Assembly: GCA_016183065.1 (NCBI GenBank)
Contig: JACPFF010000019.1
Span: 1 to 64,000, forward strand
DNA length: 64,000 nt
Source of the DNA: Deltaproteobacteria bacterium
GTDB lineage: Bacteria; UBA10199; GCA-002796325; JACPFF01
Reading direction: 5' to 3'
Shown: piece by piece, positions 19,401 to 27,689 of the stretch
Layout: each line of letters opens with the position of its first letter
Numbering within the stretch: the first letter of the stretch is position 1
Made by a program: the position numbers and the translations under genes
Notes under the pieces: generated by a model
What the model was told of the DNA's origin: nothing
Databases searched by the model: none
Seen by the model: the letters and a program-made list of their open reading frames with translations, nothing else

Positions 19401-19627
19401 AAACGGATGTGCGATTGCAGGGGCCGCCACTCCATGGCATCGATGGTGATCGTCCAGGTGGTATGGGCACTGATCCAGCGGAGCACGGCGTGTTGGGTCG
19501 CAGGCACATTGGCCCAGCGAAAGAGGCCGGCAATCGCAAGGACGAAGAGGGCCGAGAGGATCAGCAGCCACGATCGGACCAGCAATCGTGCCCGTTGCTC
19601 CCGCTCGTGTCTCATCCGTGGTGACAT
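16403..19627 (-). CDS. tamB: TamB/DUF490-type translocation and assembly protein
   Basis: A 1074-residue protein. Residues 17-37 form one N-terminal membrane anchor; the rest is beta-rich repeats of the AsmA/TamB type, ending in the DUF490 C-terminal domain (SVEAAYQITDFLLLKGRQST). It is shorter than E. coli TamB (about 1259). Family members bridge inner and outer membranes and help lipid or protein transport to the outer membrane with an Omp85 partner, which is the next gene. A second ATG at 19615 overlaps the mpl stop as ATGA and may be the true start. The 19627 start has GGAA at a usable distance. Confidence 0.9.
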   Translation of the reverse strand: MSPRMRHEREQRARLLVRSWLLILSALFVLAIAGLFRWANVPATQHAVLRWISAHTTWTITIDAMEWRPLQSHIRFENINIRHRTNEHAVHADHLEMRYSPWAALRGALRMRTLRITGLVARIERAASPAEPQRSLKLRHILLLRNVTVEDGLIDGVAVQLPGQQTLTAHRLSLHFQPKILQDVRLNIDVSQPQLMRNGKTMATMEHLTLLGATNVRRWIATAPFINDLRGSLSIAGGDWQRLQIDTVTAIAQFRGRRLTLKNLMATIQGKSFQGNGHVEMGTGASAIHLAWPDPLPVPELLRETSFFTTAGTVQGTIDWQGTLGTPEKITGELAVDITHTPDASVAGTSLPAHLTADGTWKEGRYTLARGTLAVADGAVTVSGSIDLPQRSIDIVFSGSDIPIAGVLGRFRREDFHPVEGIADCHGHFAGWQRDFTFDLEANHVRNGTYQGIAVEDLRFQMHLTYPQLTLHGELLQDGHSTGQLDMTTHYGARQESGWRTSTIALDAVINNHRLDPAFPLIGLRGMGSGEFHLRGASNQYAGTASVTLKEGALDAIPFEQITSTFDLRPKVLTFHATEIKIPNVPPIQWEAPLAMTLDRGFHLQGSPLSALSLDFAYASGSRQWTVHRIAYQAPGERSPLLIRGSGRSGAWDLTVGGMAESQWLEFLPGVIREAQGPLAVDLRIRGALNRPQLFGTVHLEQNALILRDDDHEWSALRGTLIFHGSRISLDQVTGLMGDGPFHLTGWVEQAGPSLPNMALELQGKSLQLAFDDGFFRVEFDADVEIARAGGGKTTLRGDIHLIEGLYTKEFRLLEHVARREAAVKREIFRKARAGYDQFLLDLAVTSRGELLINNNVAEVALRPTITIGGHLANPQIRGAIEATEGILHYLGIEFEVVNGSMEFHPPFFDPFIRFTGEQVIGTHLVQVTLRGPVNNLRVDLSAVPGEDRKNVLCLIAYGSTCDQLRISQFGSKLGPGIFLEQVGRVLERPISKITGLDVVRVESVTSSANFSQLYLGKQISDRLEVNFVTSVGESTSEQSVEAAYQITDFLLLKGRQSTRNRTQFNVSLRFRER

Positions 19628-21000
19628 GACGATGGTTTCCGCAATCGTGCCAATAGTTGACCGTGCAATCCCCCAAAATCACCGTTGCTCATGACCACGA
19701 TGACGTCGCCGGACCGGACATGGGCAAGGAGATCGTCGCAAATGGCCGCCGGTGTATCATGGACCGCCGCCGCAGTCCCCTCCCGCTGCAGATCCCCGAT
19801 CAGCTGCGGGAGATGGAGCTGCTCCGATGGCGGGATGCGATCGGCCTTGAACACCGGTGCGAACACGACGCGTGTCGCGTCACGAAATGCGGTACGATAC
19901 TCCGCACGAAAAATCTCCCGTCCGCTGGTATTCGAACGCGGCTCAAAGGCCACGAGAAGTCGCTGCCCGGGAAATTTATGCCGGAGGGCCGCCAGTGTCT
20001 CCCGAATCGCGGTGGGATGATGCGCAAAATCGTCGATGACGGTCACGCCACCAATCTCGCCGAGGATCTCCTGTCGCCGACGGACGCCGGCAAAGGCCGC
20101 AAGGCCGTGCATCATGGCGGCTGGCGACAGGCCGAGCGCCTCGAGCAGCGTGATGACGCCGATGGTGTTTTGCAGATTATGGTGACCCGCCAGCGGTGAG
20201 TGATACGATGTGCCATGCCACGTGAATGTCGTCCCCATTGCCCCGATCACAATCTGCGTGGCATCGCTGAGCCGAAAGGGGATGCACGGACAGCGGGCCT
20301 CCGCCATGAGTGACTCGACGTGCGCAGAGTCTGCGGCAGCAATGAGCAACGCGTCTGTGGGGAGTTGCCGGATGAGCGTCCGAAAGGCACTCAAGACCGC
20401 GTCAAGATCGGCATAAATATCGGCGTGATCGAATTCGACGGGACCGAGAATCACCGCCCGTGCGGGATAGTGCAAAAACTTCGGTGTCTTTTCAAAAAAC
20501 GCCGTATCATATTCGTCTCCCTCAATGACAAATTCCCTCCCGCGCCCGAGTTGAAAATTTCGCCCAAAATTCTTCGGGATGCCCCCGATCAAAAAACTCG
20601 GCGAACGGCCGGCCGACTCGAGGATCCAGGCCAGGAGGCTGCTCGTGGTGGTTTTGCCGTGCGTGCCAACCGCCATGATCGGAAAGCGGTCGTGGCAGAG
20701 ATACTCAGCGACCGCGTGGGGCATCGAACGATACGGGATGCCGCCATCGATTGCAGCCCGTGCCTCGGGATTGGCTGCGGTGCAGACGTTGCCGATGATG
20801 ACCAGATCAGGACGCGGGGCGAGATGGGCCGCGTCAAAACCTTCGAGGATCGGGATCGCCATCTCGGCCAGCATGGTGCTCATCGGCGGATAACACTTGG
20901 CATCTGAACCTGTGACGCGAAAGCCGGCGGACTGAAACAACCCAGCAACCGATGCCATCCCGCTCCCGCAGATCCCAATAAAATGGACATGTTGAGTCAT
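19612..21000 (-). CDS. mpl: UDP-MurNAc:L-Ala-gamma-D-Glu-meso-DAP ligase (peptidoglycan recycling)
   Basis: A 462-residue Mur ligase that attaches recycled tripeptide to UDP-MurNAc in the cytoplasm. The ATP loop is AVGTHGKTTTSSLL, and IEGDEYDTAFF and the IDDFAHHPTAI motif separate Mpl from MurC. It is distinct from the murC in this window. It heads the mpl-tamB-omp85 minus-strand cluster and overlaps tamB. Together with the LD-carboxypeptidase at 30.1 kb it shows an active recycling route. Confidence 0.94.
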   Translation of the reverse strand: MTQHVHFIGICGSGMASVAGLFQSAGFRVTGSDAKCYPPMSTMLAEMAIPILEGFDAAHLAPRPDLVIIGNVCTAANPEARAAIDGGIPYRSMPHAVAEYLCHDRFPIMAVGTHGKTTTSSLLAWILESAGRSPSFLIGGIPKNFGRNFQLGRGREFVIEGDEYDTAFFEKTPKFLHYPARAVILGPVEFDHADIYADLDAVLSAFRTLIRQLPTDALLIAAADSAHVESLMAEARCPCIPFRLSDATQIVIGAMGTTFTWHGTSYHSPLAGHHNLQNTIGVITLLEALGLSPAAMMHGLAAFAGVRRRQEILGEIGGVTVIDDFAHHPTAIRETLAALRHKFPGQRLLVAFEPRSNTSGREIFRAEYRTAFRDATRVVFAPVFKADRIPPSEQLHLPQLIGDLQREGTAAAVHDTPAAICDDLLAHVRSGDVIVVMSNGDFGGLHGQLLARLRKPSSCHHG

Positions 21001-21308
21001 CCTGCAGGTGGCTATCGCAAAAAAACTGGCGCGTCATCTGCAATTTGTCGTGCTCAAACGAAGTCTCCACCCAGGGTGCACGGCGTGAGCCCGTGGAGCC
21101 CCACGTGACTATCATGCATGAGATAGTTGACGGATCGGGGGCGGCTATTTCAAAAATTTGATCCAGTAATCCGCGACACGCGGATCTGAAAACCAGGGGT
21201 CCTGACGATGCAACGACTCTGCATGCGTGTATGCGTATTCGGTCAAAAACCGCGAAACAATTTTTGGGGCACAGCATCACAGATACTGTAGACCGTACGA
21301 CGGTGGTG
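21001..21308. other. Spacer upstream of mpl containing a repeat fragment
   Basis: No convincing gene is seen in these 308 bp. The only recognisable item is the partial palindromic element at 21059-21103. No clear promoter for mpl was found. Confidence 0.5.
21059..21103 (+). repeat. Fragment of the palindromic element (right end)
   Basis: The sequence from GAAGTCTCCACCCAGGGTGC to CGTGAGCCCGTGGAGCCCC matches the right-hand 45 bp of the elements in murF and the transglycosylase gene, with a few substitutions and a one-base deletion. The left part is missing. Confidence 0.82.
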
Positions 21309-21767
21309 TTACTTTTTTGTCGAGTGTATTTGAACCGACTCTAATATCTCCACATCTTCCAGATCCCCTTTGCGGCCGGCGGCTTTTTTTGTCCGGACTA
21401 GATCGGCACGTGAGAGGGCAGGGATATGTGTCTCATCGACCTCGAAGAACGCTCTGTTCCTATACGCCTCTTCAAAAGTGATTCCCTTGACACGGGTCAA
21501 TACGTCAAGCCGTACGACATCTTTCATGATCGTGACTTCTGTACGACACAGCTTCTGTGGTGTTGTCAGAGCTGCTGTTCCAAATCCGATGGCCTTGAGC
21601 GCCATTAAACACTTGGCAGCGTTTTTTTTACTCGCCTCAATGAATATGTCGATATCCTTTGTGCCGCGTGGGACACCATACGCAATGGCCGCTACGCCAC
21701 CGATAAGGAGATACTCAACCCCGTGGTCGTTCAAGGATTTGAACAGTTGTAAATGTGGACCGATCAT
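21309..21767 (-). CDS. MNT-type nucleotidyltransferase (putative toxin-antitoxin component)
   Basis: A 152-residue protein of the polymerase-beta nucleotidyltransferase superfamily. It has the GGVAAIAYG helix-turn and the TKDIDIFIE metal-binding DxD. The start at 21767 (MIGPHLQLF) is chosen because family members begin just before this point. It overlaps the small upstream ORF by about 50 bp. Such small paired genes are often regarded as toxin-antitoxin modules or abortive-infection components, but which partner acts on what is unknown here. Confidence 0.8.
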   Translation of the reverse strand: MIGPHLQLFKSLNDHGVEYLLIGGVAAIAYGVPRGTKDIDIFIEASKKNAAKCLMALKAIGFGTAALTTPQKLCRTEVTIMKDVVRLDVLTRVKGITFEEAYRNRAFFEVDETHIPALSRADLVRTKKAAGRKGDLEDVEILESVQIHSTKK

Positions 21768-21918
21768 CGTCTGGTGGCTCTGTCTGGCGCAATTTGTCTG
21801 TAAAGGCAAGCCATTCTAAGGCATCACGCATGCGCTCATTTGGGGTTTTTGTGAGAAACCATTGGAGCTTTGCCTCCAACGATTCTTCAGCAAACCCTTC
21901 TGCGATCCCGATCTCCAT
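21715..21918 (-). CDS. Small partner protein of a nucleotidyltransferase
   Basis: A 67-residue, mostly helical protein (LEAKLQWFLTKTPNERMRDA) ending just inside the nucleotidyltransferase gene. Small ORFs containing an ERMRDALE-like helix often precede such nucleotidyltransferases. The ATG at 21918 is preferred because the upstream frame extends into a degenerate acyl-CoA synthetase fragment. Function unknown; likely the partner of the module. Confidence 0.6.
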   Translation of the reverse strand: MEIGIAEGFAEESLEAKLQWFLTKTPNERMRDALEWLAFTDKLRQTEPPDDDRSTFTTVQILERPRG

Positions 21919-21941
21919 GACGATATTTATGATAGCACGAT

Positions 21942-22013
21942 CGGCGGCCGATGCCCACCATGATCGAGCAGGAAAATATCGCCCGATTCCACCGTGCGCA
22001 GGGCATTCCCGAC
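21942..22013 (+). pseudogene. N-terminal remnant of an acyl-CoA synthetase paralogue
   Basis: These 24 codons read RRPMPTMIEQENIARF and on to AQGIPD, and match codons 6-29 of the synthetase starting at 24650 (WRPTPAMIAQANITRF...QGIPD) at 16 of 24 residues. DNA similarity is about 75 percent. The match stops abruptly at 22013, next to the stop of the neighbouring minus-strand gene. It is a gene remnant left between two unrelated minus-strand genes. Confidence 0.8.
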
Positions 22014-22016
22014 AAG

Positions 22017-23600
22017 TCATGGCGTTGGCGACAGACCTTGCGTGTCCGTTGGCTGCAATACGTCTGTTGGATCCGGGAGCGCCATGAAGTCTCGCGGGGG
22101 ATCTGTCCAGAAATCTGCTTTATTGGGCACCATATGCTTTGCGGCATTGCACAGATCGGGTTTGTCGTCGGGACTATCCGGCATTGTCAGAGGCCCAAGA
22201 TTATCGACCTTTGGTACACAACCGCCCCCACATTTGCTCCCCGGGGACATTTTTGCACCATCAGTTATACCGGGTGTACTATTCCCTCCACTAGCAGAAG
22301 GGGTGGGGATCTTGTCATCACCGTCACTACCCGTTGCTGGAATGGTACACGGGTCGGCCCCACCGATACACAACCCAAAGCTGACGGCAGCATTGCCGCA
22401 GGGATGGTTCCCCCCCTCTCCCTCCGGATCAAATTTGCCTCCTCCTCCACTAGGGCCACCTGTTTTCTCTTTCGGGGATTTCTCCACTTTGGCTTTTAAC
22501 TCGCCACCCGACTTTTTCGCTTCTTTCTCCGCTGCCTTCTTCGCTTCCTCAAAAGCAGCCTGATTTTCTCCCTTGGTTACTTTCACTGTTGTTGAACCGG
22601 GTGTGCCGTTCTTGGTCGTAAGGACCTTCCCCTTCAATCCGAGCTCCCCATTTATTATCGTTTTTCCTTTTGGAAGAAACTCGACGGAGCTTTCCCCCTT
22701 CCCTGTGGAGGCATGCCCAGAGTTTGTGTTTTTCACAGTGACTTTCCAGCCATATTTTTCATACAGAAACGATTTCCGCGCGGACTCGTCGTCACTAATC
22801 CAACCACCCCAGTCTTCCAAGGCGAGGCAATTGCCCTCCACCTTCTCTTTCTTTGGTGGGATTCTTCCGCCGTGCGTTGGTACGTCTCCCCCACACCCCC
22901 CCCATTCACAGGCAGGTGTGATGCCAATCTGGCCGCCTGTTGGGCCTCCGCCCGGTGTTGGCACTGGGGGTTCCACGGCGTTCTGCATTGATTTCCAACA
23001 GTCCATAAAATCTGAGCTCGGCTTGCCGGCGCCGAGTCCCGCTGGGCTGCCGTTGCCTTCTCCTGGCCCCTCTGCATTCCCGTCGTTGTTGGCATTGCGC
23101 ATAAACTCATCGATGCGTTTGAGCAGTTTTGAATCTTGATGCGCCAGGAGGCGTTTTTGCAATTCGGCCGGATGCATTGGATGCACAGAGTTCTGGAGCG
23201 TATCGAGCCCGATCCCTGTCATCCCGGCTTTTAATACATCTTCCGTGATCAACACCAGATAGGTTGTCGTGTGCAACGTCTCTGTGTCCTTTGAGCCGTA
23301 GACTTCCCCCAGAATGCCCTCAATCGCTTCATGGTCTATGACTTGCTGTCGTGAGAGATCGCGAATCCGCTGTTGGATTGCCTTTGCATTCTCTTCACCG
23401 TATTGCAGACGGAGATCTGCGTGGAGGATATTGCTGCGAGCCAGCGCAGTGACCCACTCTGATTCTGTTGCACCAAGTTGCTCCGCTTGTAGTAACATGG
23501 TTGTATAGACGTTGACAGCAAATGCCCTGCTGGTCAACCCGACAGGGCCTGTGAGAAGAACGAGAAGCACGAAAAGGAAACGGACAATTGGTTGCCGCAT
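22017..23600 (-). CDS. Secreted low-complexity protein, unknown function
   Basis: A 527-residue protein with a signal peptide (residues 1-28, ending RAFA). Residues 29-165 are mixed helical. The rest is rich in Gly, Pro, Lys and Asp, with several cysteine pairs (CEWGGCGG, KCGGGCV). A lysine/alanine-rich helical stretch lies around residues 350-390. A strong AAGGAGGAGGG ribosome site precedes it. No family was recognised. The composition suggests an extracellular or surface role. It lies between two accessory modules and its 3-prime end abuts a synthetase remnant. Confidence 0.72.
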   Translation of the reverse strand: MRQPIVRFLFVLLVLLTGPVGLTSRAFAVNVYTTMLLQAEQLGATESEWVTALARSNILHADLRLQYGEENAKAIQQRIRDLSRQQVIDHEAIEGILGEVYGSKDTETLHTTTYLVLITEDVLKAGMTGIGLDTLQNSVHPMHPAELQKRLLAHQDSKLLKRIDEFMRNANNDGNAEGPGEGNGSPAGLGAGKPSSDFMDCWKSMQNAVEPPVPTPGGGPTGGQIGITPACEWGGCGGDVPTHGGRIPPKKEKVEGNCLALEDWGGWISDDESARKSFLYEKYGWKVTVKNTNSGHASTGKGESSVEFLPKGKTIINGELGLKGKVLTTKNGTPGSTTVKVTKGENQAAFEEAKKAAEKEAKKSGGELKAKVEKSPKEKTGGPSGGGGKFDPEGEGGNHPCGNAAVSFGLCIGGADPCTIPATGSDGDDKIPTPSASGGNSTPGITDGAKMSPGSKCGGGCVPKVDNLGPLTMPDSPDDKPDLCNAAKHMVPNKADFWTDPPRDFMALPDPTDVLQPTDTQGLSPTP

Positions 23601-23713
23601 ATACCCTCCTCCTTAAGAAGATACCACCCACTATTCTCGCAAAAGCAAGGGCGTCTTGTCCAGGGGTTTATTGCACTAACCCCATATAGACCCCGTTTCT
23701 CTAAATCGGGAGG

Positions 23714-24604
23714 CTACTCGCTATCGAATGTTGCATGGATGCTCTCATAGATCTTCGGGGGGACCTGATATCTCAGTTGTGCCTGAAAATAATCGACCAG
23801 GGGATTACGCTGTTCTGGAGGTGGGGATGGCGGTGACTTGGTGGAGGCAACACGGTCACGAGGCCGTGGCGCCAGTGCAGGATGGCCCACACAGGGCACT
23901 GTTCGCTCTTCGCGTTGTGCCAGCTCAGGTGATGGTGGAATGTGCCAGAGGTGTAAGATGACTGCGCCATTCGACAAGCGCCGTTCAGTCAGGGCCGACA
24001 CGAAATACTGCGCACTCGTCAGTTGTCGCACAGCCAATGCCTCCGGGTCTTCGGGATGTTGATCTATCATCGTCTGGACGAGGCCATCAAAGGCCTGTGT
24101 CGACAGCGCGGATTCCATGGTTTCTAGCGATGCCCACTCCCAGAGCGCTTTGACATGTGTCGAAATGGCCCCGACTTCGTGACTGAGCTGTTCGAAAGAC
24201 TCCTTTGTGCCACAGGATGTCCAAAATCGTTTCTGGAGGTGTGCAATGCCGGCGGCCACGCTGTAGGGGTTCCGTATCCCTTCCATGACGAACCAGCGAC
24301 GCACATCGTTCGAGATAACCCCTCGATCGAGATCTGCATTGGCCGCAGCGGCGATTGTCTCCACTGTGCGCATTCCGTCAACGGAGCCAGCTTCATCCGG
24401 CCGCCGATTGTCTTGCACAGACTGTGCAACGGGTAAGGGGAGCACATCTGTTCGTATGTCGACCATAGGCTCAACGCGTCCCTTCGTTGCCGATGAATCC
24501 TTCCAAATGATTATCGGTGATTCAAGGACAATGTTGCGTGCCCCACCAACCACTTCCCCACCAGCCGCGCAGCGGCGTTGTGGGGGCAACGCAGGTCTTT
24601 TCAT
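23714..24604 (-). CDS. Hypothetical protein
   Basis: A possible 296-residue protein. A central helical part (residues about 75-200) is flanked by polar, proline-rich ends (KSPPSPPPEQRNP). No motif was recognised and no good ribosome site precedes the ATG at 24604; MVDIRTDVLP at codon 47 is an alternative start. It is divergent from the acyl-CoA synthetase gene with a 45-bp gap. Coding is judged likely from length and sensible residue composition only. Confidence 0.5.
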   Translation of the reverse strand: MKRPALPPQRRCAAGGEVVGGARNIVLESPIIIWKDSSATKGRVEPMVDIRTDVLPLPVAQSVQDNRRPDEAGSVDGMRTVETIAAAANADLDRGVISNDVRRWFVMEGIRNPYSVAAGIAHLQKRFWTSCGTKESFEQLSHEVGAISTHVKALWEWASLETMESALSTQAFDGLVQTMIDQHPEDPEALAVRQLTSAQYFVSALTERRLSNGAVILHLWHIPPSPELAQREERTVPCVGHPALAPRPRDRVASTKSPPSPPPEQRNPLVDYFQAQLRYQVPPKIYESIHATFDSE

Positions 24605-24649
24605 CGATGAACGATTGAAGGGTGGTCGCCCTTATGATAGGTCGACCGT

Positions 24650-26587
24650 GTGACCGACATCCTCTGGCGGCCGACGCCGGCAATGATTGCGCAGGCCAAT
24701 ATCACCCGGTTCATGCGTGTGCAGGGCATTCCCGATTATGCTACGCTCCTGCGGCGATCGGTCGAGGAGATTCGCTGGTTTTGGGATGCGGCACTCCGTG
24801 ATCTTGGTGTCGAGTGGTATACTCCCTACACGCAGGTTCTCGATGATTCCGGTGGGTTTCCATGGGTCCGCTGGTTTGTCGGTGGCAAGATCAATATCGT
24901 CCACAACTGTCTTGATCGACACATCGCGGCGGGTCGTGGAGCTGTGCCGGCGTTGCTTTGGACCGGCGACACTGGGGACGATCGGATGTTGACCTATCGG
25001 CAGCTTTCGGAGGCCGTCTGCCGCTTGGCCAATGGACTCCGTTCGCTTGAAGTGGGTGTGGGCGATGCCGTCGGACTCTTCATGCCGATGATTCCCGAAG
25101 TCGTGGTTGCCATGCTGGCGTGCCAAAAGATCGGGGCGATCCCGATTCCGATCTTCTCTGGATATGGCGCGGACGCCGTGGCAGTCCGTTTGCAAGATGC
25201 CTGTGTCACAGTCGTGCTCACCGCCGACGGCGGGACGCGAAAGGGGAAGCTGACTCCGATCAAGGCGACGATCGACCAGATTGCGGCGCGAGTTCCTTCC
25301 CTGCGCCACGTGGTCGTGCTCCAACGCGGGTTGGGCGACGTGACATGGCATGCAGAACGCGATCGGTGGTGGCACGAGCTTGTGGCCGATCAACCGTCGA
25401 CGTGCGAGACCGTGGTGCTGCCAGCCGAAGCAACGTCGCTCATCATCTACACCTCGGGAACAACAGGTCGCCCGAAAGGGTGCGTCCACACGCACGCCGG
25501 GGCACTGGCGCAGATGGCCAAGGAGCTTGGCTACAATTTCGATGTGAAACCGGGCGACCGATTTTTCTGGATGACCGATATCGGCTGGATGATGGGCCCG
25601 TGGGAAATTATCGGTGGGCTGCATCATGGCGCGACATTGGTGCTGTGTGAAGGCGTTCCCAATTGGCCGCAACCGGATCGGCTCTGGCGCGTGTGCGAGC
25701 GTTTTCGTGCCACGCATCTCGGGATTTCGCCGACGGCGATCCGCGTGCTCATGCAGGCGGAAGGACACTGGGTCGATGCATGCGACCTCTCGCACCTGCG
25801 CATCCTCGGCTCCACTGGCGAACCATGGGATCCGGAATCGTATCGGTGGTTTTTTGAGAAGGTCGGTGGGCAGCGGTGTCCGGTGATCAACATTTCCGGT
25901 GGCACCGAGATTGTCGGATGTCATTTGGCACCGCTGCCGATCCATCCATTGAAGGCGTGTACGTTGCAAGGGCCGGGATTGGGCATGGACGTCGATGTCT
26001 TCAATGAAGCAGGACAATCGGTGCGCGGCGAAATCGGCTATCTGGTGTGCAAGCAACCGGCACCGTCGATGACCAAAGGGTTTTTGAACGATCGCGAGCG
26101 ATATCTCGAGACCTATTTTGGCAAGTGGCCCGGTGTCTGGAACCACGGCGATTGGGCGATGGTTGACGACGAAGGCTATTGGTTTCTGCGTGGCCGCGCC
26201 GATGACACCATCAAGGTTGCGGGAAAGCGCGTGGGACCGGCCGAGATCGAGGCCGTGCTGATCGGACATCCGGACGTGGCCGAGGCCGCTGCGATTGGCG
26301 TCCCCGACGAGATCAAAGGGGAGGCTATCGTCTGTTTTGTCGTGCTCACCAATCACGCACAACAACATCCGGACAGAGGATTGCCGCGTCTCTTGCAATC
26401 GCTGGTCGCCAACGCGTTAGGCAAGTCGATGCAGCCCCAAGCGGTGCACGTCATCCCGGCTCTCCCCAAAACCCGTTCGGCGAAAATCGTCCGCGGGGCC
26501 ATCAAACGCAAATGGCTCGGAGAGCCCCTTGGCGACCTCTCCACCATCGAAAACCCCCAGGTGCTGGATGGCATCAGGGGGGAGTGA
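24650..26587 (+). CDS. AMP-forming acyl-CoA (acetyl-CoA-like) synthetase
   Basis: A 645-residue ANL-superfamily ligase that activates a carboxylic acid as acyl-AMP and passes it to CoA. The P-loop motif is IIYTSGTTGRPKGCVHTHAG, the adenine motif ISGGTEIVG, the hinge region IKVAGKRVGPAEIE, and the C-terminal lysine motif PKTRSAKIVRGAI. The N-terminus resembles acetyl-CoA synthetase-type members. The start is GTG. Substrate preference cannot be read. Fragments of a paralogue lie on both sides, at 21942-22013 and 27690-27731. Confidence 0.93.
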   Translation: MTDILWRPTPAMIAQANITRFMRVQGIPDYATLLRRSVEEIRWFWDAALRDLGVEWYTPYTQVLDDSGGFPWVRWFVGGKINIVHNCLDRHIAAGRGAVPALLWTGDTGDDRMLTYRQLSEAVCRLANGLRSLEVGVGDAVGLFMPMIPEVVVAMLACQKIGAIPIPIFSGYGADAVAVRLQDACVTVVLTADGGTRKGKLTPIKATIDQIAARVPSLRHVVVLQRGLGDVTWHAERDRWWHELVADQPSTCETVVLPAEATSLIIYTSGTTGRPKGCVHTHAGALAQMAKELGYNFDVKPGDRFFWMTDIGWMMGPWEIIGGLHHGATLVLCEGVPNWPQPDRLWRVCERFRATHLGISPTAIRVLMQAEGHWVDACDLSHLRILGSTGEPWDPESYRWFFEKVGGQRCPVINISGGTEIVGCHLAPLPIHPLKACTLQGPGLGMDVDVFNEAGQSVRGEIGYLVCKQPAPSMTKGFLNDRERYLETYFGKWPGVWNHGDWAMVDDEGYWFLRGRADDTIKVAGKRVGPAEIEAVLIGHPDVAEAAAIGVPDEIKGEAIVCFVVLTNHAQQHPDRGLPRLLQSLVANALGKSMQPQAVHVIPALPKTRSAKIVRGAIKRKWLGEPLGDLSTIENPQVLDGIRGE

Positions 26588-26600
26588 TGGTCCTTCTCCA

Positions 26601-27248
26601 TTATCGCGTTTCGGCTTTTAAGTGACTCACAATCTCTTTGCGGAGCACATGAAAAAACTTTTGCAGCTCACTCGGCGCCACTGGATCAATCATCCGCGGT
26701 AAGACGGTGAACGTATCGACATCGGCGATGATTTTGGCCCATTGAAACAATTCCAATCCCGCATCTTTCTGCTGAGCGTGGCGGAACAACTCGAAGAAAT
26801 CATACTCGTAGCGCGTGAGTAGTAATCGCAGATCCACGTAATCTTTGGCATCGAGCCGACCATATATCGCCGTGATCTTGTTCACAGCGATGTTCTTGGG
26901 ATCATCCACCAAACAGATCCCGTGCAATTGTGGCGCACCCACTCGCATATCCACATCGCGCACAATATCGATTTGTAGCTCCCCATTGAGCCGATAGCGC
27001 CGATAGGTTGGGCTGCTGCGCTCTTTGACCACCGACAACTTGCCAGCGACCCAACAGTCTTCCACGACCCTTTCGATGGAAGCGATCTCGATCGAGTGGG
27101 TGAAAAAATCCAAATCATCGGAATAGCGATGATGCAGATAAAATCCGGCCAGTGCCGTTCCTCCAGTCAGATAGAAATACCGCTTCAAATCAGGCACTGC
27201 AAAGAACAGTTGCATTGCCAGTTTTTGCAAGTCGGTGAGCATCTCCAT
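26601..27248 (-). CDS. AbiEii-type nucleotidyltransferase (putative toxin)
   Basis: A 215-residue nucleotidyltransferase of the AbiEii/AbiGii family. Visible motifs are YLTGGTALAGFYLHHR and SDDLDFF, followed by IDIVRDVD and the DAKDYVDLRLLL helix. In characterised AbiE systems the nucleotidyltransferase arrests growth and a partner represses it. Here the start lies 4 bp after an upstream ribbon-helix-helix-like gene. The start at 27248 is chosen because the longer frame overlaps that partner completely. The module sits directly between the synthetase stop and a remnant of its paralogue. Confidence 0.88.
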   Translation of the reverse strand: MEMLTDLQKLAMQLFFAVPDLKRYFYLTGGTALAGFYLHHRYSDDLDFFTHSIEIASIERVVEDCWVAGKLSVVKERSSPTYRRYRLNGELQIDIVRDVDMRVGAPQLHGICLVDDPKNIAVNKITAIYGRLDAKDYVDLRLLLTRYEYDFFELFRHAQQKDAGLELFQWAKIIADVDTFTVLPRMIDPVAPSELQKFFHVLRKEIVSHLKAETR

Positions 27249-27252
27249 ACGA

Positions 27253-27654
27253 TTATCCTCGCCACTGTCGGATGGCATATGCCCAATGTTGCTTCGTCTT
27301 GATCGGCAGTCGCAGATGCGGCAGATCATACGCAATCTGTCCGCGCGACACATAGCGCCAGACTTCATCCCACTTGCCATGTTCAAGAATGCGCGCCACC
27401 AACCACAACCGCTGACGCTGTGGTCCATTCAAAATCGCATGAATATCGCCTTCGGCAAGATCGTAGTCCCACAGAAACGATGGTCGCTGCAGGGACGTCT
27501 GCAACCGTTGATTGGCCGTGATGTACTCCCACACCGCCGCACGGACCACAGTCGAGAACTGCTGAAGATACGGATGCTCGGAGATGAACGCCACAATTTT
27601 CGACTCTTCAGCCAGAGTAATCCGCACTGACTTTGTTATCATCTTATTATTCAT
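27253..27654 (-). CDS. Ribbon-helix-helix-like partner of the AbiEii gene (putative antitoxin)
   Basis: A 133-residue protein. The first about 50 residues look like a ribbon-helix-helix DNA-binding unit (KSVRITLAEESKIVAFISEH, then FSTVVRAAVWEYI). The C-terminal part is helical and basic. It is 4 bp upstream of the AbiEii gene, the usual antitoxin position. It is not the classical AbiEi winged-helix type, so the pairing is a variant. The start at 27654 lies in an AT-rich leader. Confidence 0.7.
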   Translation of the reverse strand: MNNKMITKSVRITLAEESKIVAFISEHPYLQQFSTVVRAAVWEYITANQRLQTSLQRPSFLWDYDLAEGDIHAILNGPQRQRLWLVARILEHGKWDEVWRYVSRGQIAYDLPHLRLPIKTKQHWAYAIRQWRG

Positions 27655-27689
27655 GTAGTTAAGTGTATTATAAAATAATATGCATTGCA

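Noticed and set aside
20834-21280. 148-codon minus-strand frame upstream of mpl
   Set aside because: It overlaps the mpl N-terminus in another frame and runs through a repeat fragment, with no ribosome site or motif.
24632-26398. 588-codon open frame antisense to the acyl-CoA synthetase
   Set aside because: The plus strand encodes a complete ANL enzyme with all motifs; the antisense product is His/Arg-rich and matches nothing recognisable.
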